The position numbers and the translations under genes were made by a program. From Austropuccinia psidii (Eukaryota > Basidiomycota > Pucciniomycetes > Pucciniales > Sphaerophragmiaceae), in the NCBI GenBank assembly GCA_023105745.1, contig JALGQZ010000011.1:50330698-50394697 (forward strand): a DNA stretch of 64,000 bases. The letters are read 5' to 3'. A model generated the notes under the pieces. It did not search any database and was not told where the DNA came from. It saw nothing but the letters and a program-made list of their open reading frames with translations. Of this stretch, positions 47,837 through 58,065 are shown piece after piece. Within the stretch, counting starts at the first letter, position 1, and every line of letters starts with the position of its first letter.

Positions 47837-50800
47837 TTAATCAATCTGAAGCAACCTCCAAAATAGTTGGTTTTTTCTGAGGGGGGGAGGAATATTGGAC
47901 AAATATAACATCCTGTGTTTCTTAAATTTATCTTCCCATCCCAGGGCTTGTGGTTGGGAATGAAATTCCCAATTCACAGTAATGGGGGAGACTGGATAAA
48001 CTTTAGAAATGATGATATCCAATTGGAAAAAATGAGAACAGCTATCCAAGAAACAGATGAAAATGGGTGGATTATCATTTGGGGGACAGAAATAAGGGAA
48101 AAAAGAGAAATATTGGACTTTGGAATAAAATAAAACAGGTCTTTGATACTTATTTTCAATTGTATCCCCCATATCAGGCATGGACATCCACTTGCTCTTT
48201 GGAGCCTGGCCAACATCTTCATACCACTCAATTCTGTCCAAATAAGAGGATAATGAGGGAATCAAAGTGTTTATGGTTTCATAAAGGTATTTATCATTTT
48301 GAATTTCTTCAGCCAAGTCACATCTAAAGTCAGCCCATTTATCTTGAGTCTTGTAAATTTAATGGGATATTGTTCTGTAGCCACAATTTCCATCACCCTA
48401 GACATTGATGGGCTTGAAGGTTTATTTCAATATAAACTTGGGAAAGTCTTCTTAGCCAGGTACCTGATCAGATTAGGTAAAAAAAATGAATAAATATTCA
48501 AATAAACAAAAGAAATATACATTAAAAATAATCAGAAACTCACAAAGAGCTTGGATCATTCATCACTTGTGTGATAATGGCTTTGAAAATTCTCACAGGT
48601 AAAGTCAATTGAATCATATATCTTAAAACTTTTGGAAGTCTTATAGGACTTTCTTTGTGAGGTTTTTCTACCCATTTCCAATATTCTGGACCTTCTAAGG
48701 GTAACTCCTGATTTTCCATATTCATTCAATTCAGTTTCCAAGGGTAGTGAATCTGATGAACTTATTTATTTTTATAGTGAGGCCTCAGAATCTTCAGATG
48801 AATCCTCTTCCATGGTTGGAGATGTTGAAAATGACTTTGATATTGATTTCGTTGTGTTGGTCACTTTTGATGTGGGTCTTCCTCTTCTCTTGGATTGGAT
48901 TTCAATTATTTTAAATCTTGATGGTTCTCTTTTATTTTTATTTTATTTTCATTCCTGTCTACTTAAAGTCTTCCACAGATATTCTTGAATTATAGTGTTT
49001 CTTCATAATATTGATAATCCTTTTTACTCTTGTGAATTTTGATCAAATGGGACTTTTCCAATAAAAAAATCTTGAAAATTCTGAAGAATTGAAGTGATTT
49101 ATGCCATTGGTCTTTAAACAAAAGGTATTCCCAATATCTTCAAATATTCTTTTGGCTTCATTCTTTCTTTTTTTTTCTCAACACTTTGATCATAACTTTG
49201 AAAACCAGTCTGAGAAGAATATGACAAACAAAATAAGATAATAAGAGAAAAAGTAATAATTTGAAGTTCAAAAATCCTCACAGGAAAATTCAAATTCCAT
49301 TGAGTATGGAAGTTTGATATCTGAAGCCTTTGGCACTTTGAAAATTCCTTTTGGGTCTTATTCTTTCAAGGAATGCCTTTATAATTGTTGTATTTGTTGG
49401 TGAATTTTTTTATTTGGGGGAAATTTGGTTTTAAAATTTTCAAAGGTCAGCTGAAGGGAATAATGAGACACCTTGCCATTGAGAGCACCAAGGTTTCAAG
49501 GAAAATTCTTGAAATTGACAATAATTTCTTTGGAGATTCTGTTGATTATTTAAATAAATTGTTTTATGAAAGCCATGTGGAGAACCCTTACTACCTCCAG
49601 GAGAGTACCCATGGAATTTTTGAGCCAAATTTAACAATGGCATGGGCACCTTCAACTCTTGAGGTGGAGCCCACACCCAGGTGGCAATGGTGGTTGGTCC
49701 AGGCTTGCACATAATACTCCTTTAGAGGAAGCCAGATATTTTCCAAATATTTCAAGACTTCAGGATTTTTCACTTACTTTTTTAAAGCTTCTTCCATTTT
49801 TCTTTGAAATACTTTTAAGTGTATTAATACATAACCTGAGAAATGAATCCCAAATTCATTAATAAGACCAATAATAAGAATAAAATTGAAAGATAAAAGT
49901 TTATTACTTTATTTTAAAGGCCAATCAAATTTTTAAAATCAGTTCCATGACCAATTTTCTTCATTAAATGGGAAGATACATCTTTATTGAAGTTCCAAAT
50001 ACATAACATGAGTTTTGAGTCTAGGAAGAGCTTTTTAAGAGAGTTTTACAAGGCTAAACCCCTGTCAATAAAAATGACTATAGGGGGAACAATATTGGTA
50101 TTTTTGAGGACCTTTTCTATTTATTGATTTGATGCCCAACTATATGAGGGTTCAGTTTCATTCTTCATCAAACAAAAAGCCCCATAAAAGGTCTTATTGG
50201 TTGAGCTGAATCCAACAATATGAAAAAGGGGAATTTTGTACTTATTGGTTTTATAAGTACAATCCATAAGAATTACATGAGGAAAGCCATGAAGGAGTTT
50301 TATGGAAAGGGGGTGAGTGAAAAACCAAGAAGGTAATATTTCCCTCAGAATCCCTTTCAGATGACCAAACAAAATTTTCTTCTTTAAGGGTGTCAATGAG
50401 AGAATCAAAGGGCCTTCTTACTTGAATTTTTTCTTTCTTTATTTTCTTCACTTGTTTGTAAATTTCTTTAAGGATTACAGGCCTTTCAATCTCCCTCTTT
50501 CTGCATGATTGGGCTTGAATTTTCCTTTGCATGAGCAGTGATTCAAGAATTTTATATTATGTTCAAGATTTTTGACTTTAAGAGTTCAAATGGTAATGTT
50601 GGCATATTTTCTGGCATAAAGTCTAAATTGACAGTCAATATTTCTTGAAATGACTGTTTTGAAGGAGTTTTTGTTGGGATTTGGGCTCCCAAACCTTTAA
50701 CAACTTATTTCAATTTGGTTGTGGGTCATATTGGACCTCAAGGTGGACACAGCATATGCCTGAGCCCTGGAAGGATTATGCACATGCTTCCACAGAAGCT

Positions 50801-50870
50801 CAAGGGTCTGAAACTCACCTTTAGTGGGGGGTTGAAGAATTTTTGAGTGAAAAAGATGTATGAATTTGAA
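47837..50870 (-). pseudogene. MULE transposase with FAR1-like N-terminus and OTU-like C-terminus
   Basis: The minus strand shows, in order: FQTLELLWKHVHNPSRAQAY and TLRSNMTHNQIEI (FAR1/WRKY-GCM-like DNA-binding start, about 50820-50697), FRLYARKYAN, KKEKIQVRRPFDSLIDTLKEENFVW, and FPHVILMDCTYKTNKYKIPL (first catalytic Asp at 50264-50262). Then VIFIDRGLALQNSL (second Asp, 50066-50064) and STSRVEGAHAIVK (Glu, 49653-49651). The DDE triad can therefore still be placed. A basic linker (STQRN-like) follows, then an OTU-like tail with WMSMPDMGDTI, FPYFCPPNDNPPIFICF and SHFFQLD, in which the expected catalytic His is present but no clear Asp-Gly-x-Cys box. Several frames are needed, so it is inactive. 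Confidence 0.7.
48464..48543 (-). other. Putative intron in the OTU-like part of the MULE gene (80 nt)
   Basis: The donor is CTTT|GTGAGT (48543) and the acceptor is TAATCTGATCAG|GTAC (48464). Removing it joins NDPSSL to YLAKKTFPSLY in phase. The size fits fungal introns. Confidence 0.4.
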
Positions 50871-51404
50871 AAAAAGGGGGAATTCAGGGATTTGGAATGG
50901 GGTAAGAACCTTTTGAAAGGTGAAAAAGAAGTGAAAAAAGGTATGAAAAATCAAAAGATGTGGTTAAGAGTGAAAAAAGGTGGTTTAATTGTGGGATTAA
51001 TGTATGAGGGAAGGTAAAAAATTGGAAATTTAGAGGATTGAAAACAGTTTGTTGCGGTGGAAAATGCAGTTTTTGGGAGAAAAAAAAGTAAGAAAAGTGT
51101 GAAAAGCTTTGCAAAATTGCTTTTGTAATGCTGTTTTTCAAAAAAAAAGTTTTTTGGGGGGAATGATGTGGTTTATTTGGGTGTTTGGTTTTTTTTGGGG
51201 GGGGGGGGTATGTGCAAAACAAAAATTATACAATTGGGTTAGAGGGGTGTTGTGGGGAAAAACCTCTTTTTGGCAGGTTTTGGCCCAATACAGGGTTTTT
51301 GGTGTTTCATTTTTGATTAAAAATGGGCCCAGGGTACCCCTTACCTGTTTTCACTAAAAACCTATGTTTTTTTAACAATGTATGGCAAAAATACATAAGT
51401 TTTT

Positions 51405-51445
51405 ATTAAAAACATGTAACAGCTTATATGTTTTTACCAATACCC
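51405..51445 (-). repeat. Right terminal inverted repeat of the MULE
   Basis: Plus strand ends cttatatgtttttaccaataccc. It matches the right end of the short element (cttatgtgtttttaccaataccc, 53995-54017) and, inverted, that element's left end. Confidence 0.6.
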
Positions 51446-51651
51446 TAAAATTGATTACTTAACCAAAAAAATCCTATAATTAAAAGAATATTATTTTTTT
51501 TGATTTCTTCAAAATCTTTGTCTTTTTTTTTACAATAATCTTAAATATTTAATATTTTGTTTTGATTTTTTTTTTTAAAAAAAAAAAATCTTTTAATTAA
51601 ATTAAAATTAAAAAAAAAAGTCTTTTATGATTTAAAGAAAATGAGGATATT
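51446..51651. repeat. Dispersed repeat, copy B
   Basis: Diverged copy of 45640-45905. The MULE ends at its left edge, and an LTR starts directly after aatgaggatatt at its right edge, a point where copy A runs on without interruption. Confidence 0.6.
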
Positions 51652-52846
51652 TGTGAGCTTTGAGGTATATTTTACATATTCAAATAGGCCACAAATATCT
51701 TTAAAAATAAATTTTGAACTATTCATAACCCATCAGTCATGCATATATTCAAAATTCATTATTTTTTATTTCATAAAAGATGTATGAGCTTTTTTGTGAG
51801 TAAGTAAGTCCATGGATTTACGGAAATATTTGGATTCTACACAAAAATTCACCTAGGGTAACTCCATAGAGTGAATCAGCTTAAATTAACTCTAAGAGGT
51901 GGTAATATGGAAAATACTTCAATACAACATAAAAGAATTGTGAAAATTTTTTTTTTCTCAATTTCATGCCAAAATAATGGGAATGTGAGAAATCCCATGT
52001 TACATATACACTACTAAGAATAGTGTTATGCATGTTTGTGGCACTTAATCTCATGGTATTCTTACATAAACCTTTGGTACACCCATAGTGGATATCTCAC
52101 TTGAAGCCTGAATTTCTATTTTGATGTGAAAATAGTCAAGGGGCACAAAAGACATCAAAGGGAGCCAGGATACCCAGCTTCTGAGGCCTATGAGGCATGG
52201 AAAGCTCTAAAGCTTGGATCCATGGTTTATCTTTACCCAATTATTATACTAAAACCTTTTGGGAACTTGGTTACCAAGTTAAAATCTCATTAAATCATAA
52301 GAAAATAGCAAATAAGCTGCTATTTTGATGTGCCAAGGAGGTAAAGAGCAGCTTAGACTCCTGTAACAATGTCAATTATTAAGGATTTTCCATATATAAA
52401 CCCTAAAAGAGTAATTGAAACCCTTTTTTGGACTAGTATCCATTGATTTACCTCATAGAAACCAGCAATATAGTGCTATTTGCAATTCTATATAGAAATG
52501 AGGTAAAAACTTCAAAAATTTATTAAAAATAAAATTCTTAATGAATCTTTCTAAAACTTTAAGGACCAATTATTAAAAATATAATTTATATAAAAATCAA
52601 AAATAGTTTTACTTTTATAAGTAAAATTCAAAGTTTTACTTATAGTCCATTTTTGATGATTCCATGTGAAATACTGAATCTTTAAAAATTCACATAAAAT
52701 AAACTCTGAAATGAAATTTCCAATAACATTGATAACTTTGAGAAATAAATGATTTTTTTTGGAATAAAAGAAGATTTACAGTTGTTACTCCTTTTATTCT
52801 TAACCATAAATGGGTTGGTAGTCATGTAAAAGCATTGATTAAGTAA
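51652..52846 (+). repeat. LTR fragment, second copy of the nested solo LTR
   Basis: Begins TGTGAGCTTTGAGGTATATT and stays colinear with 32888 to about 34080 (shared blocks caccta gggtaactcca, ggtggtaatatggaaaat, atgccaaaataatgggaatg, accataaatgggttggtagt). It breaks off where the short MULE-type element begins, so the 3' part is missing or displaced. Confidence 0.75.
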
Positions 52847-52875
52847 GGGTGTTGGTAAACAAACATAAGATTTTA

Positions 52876-52907
52876 GTAAAAACACATAAGGCCTTATGTG
52901 TTTTTAC
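52876..52907. repeat. Perfect 32-bp palindrome near the element end
   Basis: GTAAAAACACATAAGG followed directly by its exact reverse complement. Each half also resembles the terminal repeat itself. Confidence 0.85.
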
Positions 52908-53389
52908 CAATTTATGGCCAAAACAAATAATTTTATGGTAAAAACCTGTAATTAACTTATTTTTTTGATAAAAATTGGTCAAGCTCAGTTTTGAGCATTT
53001 CTATAATTTTTCTTTGCCATATTTTTTACAACATGGGATGTGAAGGTCCCCAAATTTTTTGAAAATTTTTTTTTTTTTTTTTGCTCAATTTGGCAAAATG
53101 GCCTATTTTTTCAAAAAAAAAAAAATTCATTAAATATTTTCCCACTTATGAATTTCCATAATTTTTTTTTTTTAAAATAAAGTGAAAAATCTTGAGAATA
53201 AAAAACCAGAAGCCCAACATTTTGGGATTTTTTTTTTTCCAGGACATTTGTAGGCCCAAAGAGTCCTTGTTTCTTTATGTCTTTTTGTTCATGTTTGTAT
53301 TTAAATTGAAAATGCCATTTATGACCCAAATTGAATTCAAAACGTAATTTATGATGAGTGGAAGTCAAAATTTCATTTTTGACAGTAAC

Positions 53390-53970
53390 AGTGCAATTTA
53401 TGACATCAAAAGTGCCATAAATGGCATCACAAATGACATAATAATGCCATAAATGGCATCAAGAATGACATACAGATGCCATTTATGGCCATTAAATTGG
53501 CCTACATGGCAATCATAACAATGCCATAAATTGAATTTAATGGCCTCAATAATTGCATAAATGGCCTTAAAAATGGAATTAATGGCCTTAACAATACCAT
53601 AAATGGCATCAATAATGCCATTAATGGCATTTTTAATGTGGACTTATTAATGTCATTTATGCAATACCATTAATGGCATTTTTAATGTGGCATTATCAAT
53701 GCCATTTATGGCATTAATGGCATCAGAAATATTGCCTTGTTAATGCCACAAATGGCATTGATGGCATCAGAAATATTGAATTGATAATGGAATCAGAAAT
53801 AGTGCATTGATAATGTCATTTATGGGATTTTTGATGCCATAAATGACATTAATGGCATTTTTAATGCCATAAATGACATTAATGGCATTTTTAATGCCAT
53901 AAATGACATTAATGGCATTTTTAATGCCATAAATGACATTAATGGCATCAGAACTGCCATCAATAGCCAT
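53390..53970. repeat. ATGCCAT/ATGGCAT array
   Basis: Dozens of ATGCCAT and ATGGCAT heptamers, which are reverse complements, in mixed spacing. They often pair across an A/T spacer (ATGCCATAAATGGCAT near 53450). GC content in the motifs contrasts with the flanks. Confidence 0.8.
53835..53948. repeat. 30-bp minisatellite, four copies
   Basis: The unit is TGCCATAAATGACATTAATG plus GCATTTTTAA. Three exact copies and a fourth matching over 24 bases. Each unit contains an inverted pair of the heptamer. Confidence 0.9.
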
Positions 53971-54017
53971 ATTTCATTTAAAAACACGTGAGCTCTTATG
54001 TGTTTTTACCAATACCC

Positions 54018-54035
54018 TAAAATAAATAATACAAA

Positions 54036-54066
<31 letters not shown>

Positions 54067-55200
54067 CTAATTGATTGTTTTTTATATTTTTTAAATTAAT
54101 AAAAGAAAAAACTTCAAAAAATTATAATTAATAAATTTATTATTATTATTATAATAATAATTTTAAATTACTTATTCAATTATTTTATTTTATTAAATTA
54201 TTTAACTAATTAATTAATTAATTTATTTATTTTTAAAAAAAATAAAAAATAAAAAATAAAAATAAATTAAATTAAATAAATACAATTTTTTTTTTTTTTT
54301 TTTTTAATATATATATATATATATGATCAATAAGTTAATTTTGAATAAATTATAAAATTAAATTGAAAATTTTATAAATTTCTATTATAAATTTTTTTTT
54401 TTTTAAAAAAAAAAAGATTTTAACAATTTTTTTTTTTTTTTTTTTTTTTTTTTCAAGTTTGGTTTGAAATTGTTTTTTTTTTTTTTTAAAAAAAAAAAAA
54501 ATTAATTTAAAAAAAAAAAAAAAAAAAAAACTTATATAATTTTATTATTTTTTAAGATTTTAAATCATAAAAAGAATCAATGAAAAAAAAAAAAAAAAAA
54601 ATGATGAGCAAATTTATTGTTTAATTTTATGAAATTTAAATAAGATTAAATGAAAAATCTTAATTAATTTAATTAATTTAATTAAATTCTTATTTTTCTT
54701 ATTCATTTTATTTATTTATCAAATATTTTTGACTTGAAAACAGGCTAAAATCATTTTATACACCATAAATCAATACATATATATATATTCAATTTTTTTT
54801 TAAAAAAATTCAAAAAAGAAAATAATTGATTTTAATTATAATTCAAATTAAGTTTATTTATAAATTGAATTAATCAAGTTTCATTATTATTATTATTATT
54901 ATTCATAGAATTTTTTTTTTTATTTAAAAATAAAATTATTTGAGTTTTTTTTTTTCAGAATAAAAATATTCATTTATTTATTTAGAGATAAAGATTTAAT
55001 GATGTTATTTTTTTAATTCAATTGAATTTTTTTTTAATTTAATTTTAATTTCATGTTTTTGATTATTGATTTTATAAATATTTAAACAAAATTGATGAAA
55101 CCTTTTAATAGGTTTTTATTTTCCTTTCTGTTTGTCAATTTTGAATTCTTGTCTTTTTGGAAATGTTTTCTTTAAACTGACCAAAACTTATGATATTTTT
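54018..55200. other. Low-complexity AT region
   Basis: Long T and A runs, many as TnAn junctions, with ATT and TA repeats. No gene seen. Confidence 0.7.
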
Positions 55201-55962
55201 AGGTATATTTTTTCAAAACATTATTTTTCCAGATGAGTTTTGTGAATAAGCAGTTAAAAATTAATTCTTTTGTCAATGTTGTCAGGCATCTCACAGGGAC
55301 ATTTCAAATTCTTTTCTGGAAAATAAGAATGAAATTTACTTTATCATTTTTGTAATCTTAATGTAAGGAAAGAATTTGAAGGGTGAGAATGAAAACTTTT
55401 ATAAAGAATCCAAGTTGGAATTCTTTAAGAAATTATTCCCTTTGAAGGCTCAAATAATTGATCATCATGAGATGGGTGCGGCATTTGTCAAATTCGATCA
55501 AAACGATAGAGTTAATGATGAAGATTGGTTTTATTTTGACTTATAAAAAGAAGCTAAATTGCGTGTAAATTCTTTAAGTTGAAAGTAATTCAACGAGAAG
55601 ACTTTGAGGGAGTAGCTAAGCTCACCCAGATTTCCGGTGAGAGGACTAATACTATTATATTTTAATAGGACACGTTTAAAGCAAGAGATTTTCTCAAAAG
55701 CTAGTGTAGAAGAGGAGAAACTCTTAAATTGATTTGAATCTTAGGTTTTGCGTGTTTAAATTTGAAGATGACTATTAAATAGAAATTTGATACTTGATTT
55801 GAGCTTGAGAGAAATTAGCACCGGATTTTAGTTGGCTAAAATGATTCAAAAATTCTTAATCCGTATGCTCCTGGATAGAAAGGTAGCCAAATTAAATCAG
55901 TTTTATTTTTGAGTATGAGAAGAGGATTTTGAATACGAACGTCAACTAAAGTTCGAAAGTGA

Positions 55963-56259
55963 TTACTTTTGATCGTCTTGTTTAGTTTTTAGAACCCATG
56001 GACGAGGGTTAGAAAAAGCAGTGGATTGGGTAGAAGCGGCCCATTTTTCTTTTTGTAGGTTTTTGTCATGAGCGTTGTCCAATTCATTTCTTTTGTATCT
56101 TTGATGACGATCTTTGGTGGGGGGTGATAAATTTTGACGATTTGAGTCGGTCGATAAGCTCCTGATTGATTTAACCCAAGGTCGTGGGGCGGATAATTCA
56201 GGTTGAATTGAACCTGAACCTTGGAAAGCTTCGCCTGGGAGACAAACAGAGCAAGTCAT
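55963..56259 (-). CDS. Candidate ORF or downstream exon, unidentified
   Basis: Open frame of 98 codons, hydrophilic, rich in S, T, K, R and Q, with RSLSTDSNRQNLSPPTKDRH in the middle. A good acceptor (CTGTTTGTCTCCCAG|GCG) lies at its start, suggesting it could be a 3' exon of the membrane-protein candidate just upstream. No donor gives a convincing phase match: GT at 56308 leads to a stop, while a weaker GT inside AAGAGTCTG would keep the frame. A cytoplasmic tail of a membrane protein is possible. Confidence 0.3.
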   Translation of the reverse strand: MTCSVCLPGEAFQGSGSIQPELSAPRPWVKSIRSLSTDSNRQNLSPPTKDRHQRYKRNELDNAHDKNLQKEKWAASTQSTAFSNPRPWVLKTKQDDQK

Positions 56260-56301
56260 TAACCCAAAATGAGGGTGACCAAATCAAGATTAGCAATTAA
56301 A

Positions 56302-56592
56302 TCATGACAAGATGGATTGGCTAGTAGTGCCTATGGGTCTTGAGAGGCTATACAGACTCTTGTAGGCAGCGGCGAGGACAGGATGGGTGGTGAGTATCAA
56401 GGCCAAGACGGAAGTCAAAGCAAACAAAGTTACGATGAAACCAAGCATGTAGTTTGATTTTTGTGAGCGATGAAGGGAGCGTAGTAGGTAGATGATATGG
56501 CCGGTGAAGATAAGAAGGTCGATTGTAAGAATCTTTTGAGAGGAGTCGTTTTCTTTATCTTTCTTTGGATTATTTGGATCGTTTGAAGTTTT
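56302..56592 (-). CDS. Candidate membrane-protein exon, unidentified
   Basis: A 96-codon open frame with a TGA at 56304-56302. It begins with a polar KTSNDPNNPKKDKENDSS, then has two hydrophobic segments: ILTIDLLIFTGHIIYLL and MLGFIVTLFALTSVLALILT, separated by RSLHRSQKSNY. The only ATG on this strand downstream of the TATA-like site is at 56448 and would give a 48-residue peptide beginning with a signal-like segment. The upstream part would then be untranslated, or belong to a spliced exon. I do not recognise the protein. Confidence 0.35.
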   Translation of the reverse strand, partial: KTSNDPNNPKKDKENDSSQKILTIDLLIFTGHIIYLLRSLHRSQKSNYMLGFIVTLFALTSVLALILTTHPVLAAAYKSLYSLSRPIGTTSQSILS

Positions 56593-56838
56593 TTATTATT
56601 CTAAGTGATTCTATGAACTATGAAGCAATGCTAGTGAATAGTATAGCACCGATCTCTAGTCAGATAGAGTACTGCAAGAATTTAGCCAATTTAGCGAATT
56701 TAGCAGATAGCAGATAGCAGAACCGAAGTCTAGAACAAAATCTTGAGTTTTGAAATTATCTTGTCAATCTTCTTGAGCCGATAGCAGCGCACTGGGAGAC
56801 TGATGGCCAATCACCCCAATGAGGAGTGATGAGCTAGC

Positions 56839-56844
56839 TTTATA
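56839..56844 (-). promoter_or_regulatory. TATA box-like site
   Basis: TATAAA on the minus strand in less AT-rich DNA, about 250 bp upstream of the candidate membrane-protein frame. Confidence 0.3.
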
Positions 56845-56860
56845 GCTTCAAGACACATTG

Positions 56861-56899
56861 GCAGTAGCAGTAGCAGTAGCAGTGGCAGTAGCAGTGGTA
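56861..56899. repeat. GCAGTA/GCAGTG hexamer tract
   Basis: Six or so units of gcagta or gcagtg, directly upstream of the TATA-like site. Confidence 0.75.
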
Positions 56900-57176
56900 G
56901 AGTACTCCAATTGCATCAGTGGGCTCACCCCCAACCCAACTGAGCCAGATTGATCTTCCGATCTACGCTTGCTCCAACTCCGAGTTTCCAACTCCAGCTT
57001 GGATTTGCTTTGCATAGGAGATTTCAATTTACAATTTATGATTTATAATTTACAATTTACATAGGGAAGCTCCTACTCATCATTGACTGAAATCTGCCTG
57101 GGATATCATAAAATTCGCCTGAAAATCTGGCATGCCGAATATTGAAAGATCCCAAGGCGATACAGGAGTGTGGGTT

Positions 57177-57187
57177 CCCCCCCCCCC
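57177..57187. repeat. C homopolymer (11 bases)
   Basis: A run of C, rare in this AT-rich window. Confidence 0.7.
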
Positions 57188-57258
57188 AATTTTTGGGACT
57201 TGAAAAACTAAAATAAAAATAAACACGAAATCTAAAATTAAAAAATCAAAACTTGGAC

Positions 57259-57288
57259 TCATGGGTCATGGGTCATGGGTCATGGGTC
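57259..57288. repeat. TCATGGG heptamer repeat
   Basis: Four full units plus two bases of TCATGGG in tandem. Confidence 0.85.
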
Positions 57289-57765
57289 AGGGGGGATAGG
57301 GTTTTTTCGGGGGTAGCTTGCTCAATTTCACCAAAGTTGCATCTCAATGACCTCATATGGTCATTTAAATTTACCAAGGCATTATTTTGGCTAAATCAGA
57401 ATATGTTTTTGAGTAAATCAGTCAAAGATTGAGCCCCCCTAATGTACTGTACTGTACAGCCAAATCTACAAATTCAAGTTTCAAACTTCCACCTTTTTTT
57501 TCTTTTTTGGTGAGAAATCTAGTACTGAATCTTGAAATTACGATTTGAGTCAAGAAAAATCTTTTGGAGTTTTCAGTTTTCAAGTTAAAAGTCAAAAGTA
57601 ACGCTCATCCTTAGACGGTGCTCAAGGGTGGTGCTCCAGGGTGGTAGTTGCAATCCAGCTAATCCAGTCAAACTAGTCATGCTCTCAGATTTCGAGCACG
57701 AATCACTCTCTAATGGCCGCTGCTCGTCCTTGGGCTGCAGCTCTAGCCTCTGCCTCTGTCTCTAA

Positions 57766-57972
57766 TGTCGATATGACGACCTATCGCCTCTCATCCGGGC
57801 AGATCGGCCACTAAGCCCATCCAGCATTCTAGCCAACCTCAACGCCACAACACCCTCCAACGTTGCGATCTCTATCTTACCGTCCGATCTCAAATCGATA
57901 TCCGATTCGTACTACATGTACAACTGTACTCCAATCTGGATTTCTAATTTATATTTTCTAGCTCATCATTAA
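57766..57972 (+). pseudogene. Open frame without start codon, unidentified
   Basis: 68 codons between stops, reading CRYDDLSPLIRADRPLSPSS, then ILANLNATTPSNVAISILPS and DLKSISDSYYMYNCTPIW. The composition is protein-like (serine-rich). An overlapping frame starting at the ATG at 57714 (MAAARPWAAALASASVSN) stops after 33 codons. The two might belong to one decayed or spliced gene. No family recognised. Confidence 0.25.
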
Positions 57973-58065
57973 TCAAGTCTAGTTGTCTACTAAACTAACT
58001 CTACTCTATCATCCAGCATTCCAGATCAACCTTAAACCTGTCAGTGTCAGCCTCTCAGGTTTCGG

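Larger units (their letters stand above)
47300..51445 (-). mobile_element. Mutator-like (MULE) DNA transposon, decayed, minus strand
   Basis: It carries a MULE transposase pseudogene on the minus strand. The right end (51405-51445), read inward, gives AGGGTATTGGTAAAAACA and then TATAAG. The same terminal motif bounds the short element at 52847-54017. The left end (47300-47700) matches the left end of that short element over about 390 bp (shared tatgaatttc, ccagaagccca and poly-T blocks). The exact left terminus is damaged. The sequence right of the element continues a dispersed repeat also found at 45640. Confidence 0.65.
52847..54017. mobile_element. Non-autonomous MULE-type element with palindromic repeats
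   Basis: Left end GGGTGTTGGTAAAC and right end GTTTTTACCAATACCC form terminal inverted repeats. The left 400 bp are shared with the MULE at 47300-47700. In place of a transposase gene there is an array of ATGCCAT/ATGGCAT motifs (about 53390-53970). It encodes no protein of its own; the ORF at 53767-53970 is a translation of the tandem repeat. No clear target duplication was found. Confidence 0.65.

Noticed and set aside
48067..48493. Plus-strand ORFs over the MULE OTU-like region
   Set aside because: Antisense to the minus-strand transposase pseudogene, with no recognisable motifs.
50884..51357. ORFs on both strands right of the MULE gene start
   Set aside because: Poly-T/G-rich low-complexity translation (runs of F, P or G); more likely the element's subterminal region.
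53767..53970. ORF with repeated NAINVIYGIK units
   Set aside because: A direct translation of the 30-bp minisatellite; 30 is a multiple of three, so the frame stays open without selection.
53390..53970. CRISPR-like array
   Set aside because: No unique spacers between units, palindromic heptamers in mixed spacing, and a eukaryotic context.
56302..56592. Pheromone-receptor assignment for the two-helix frame
   Set aside because: Only two hydrophobic segments are visible and no family motif could be matched, so it was left unnamed.
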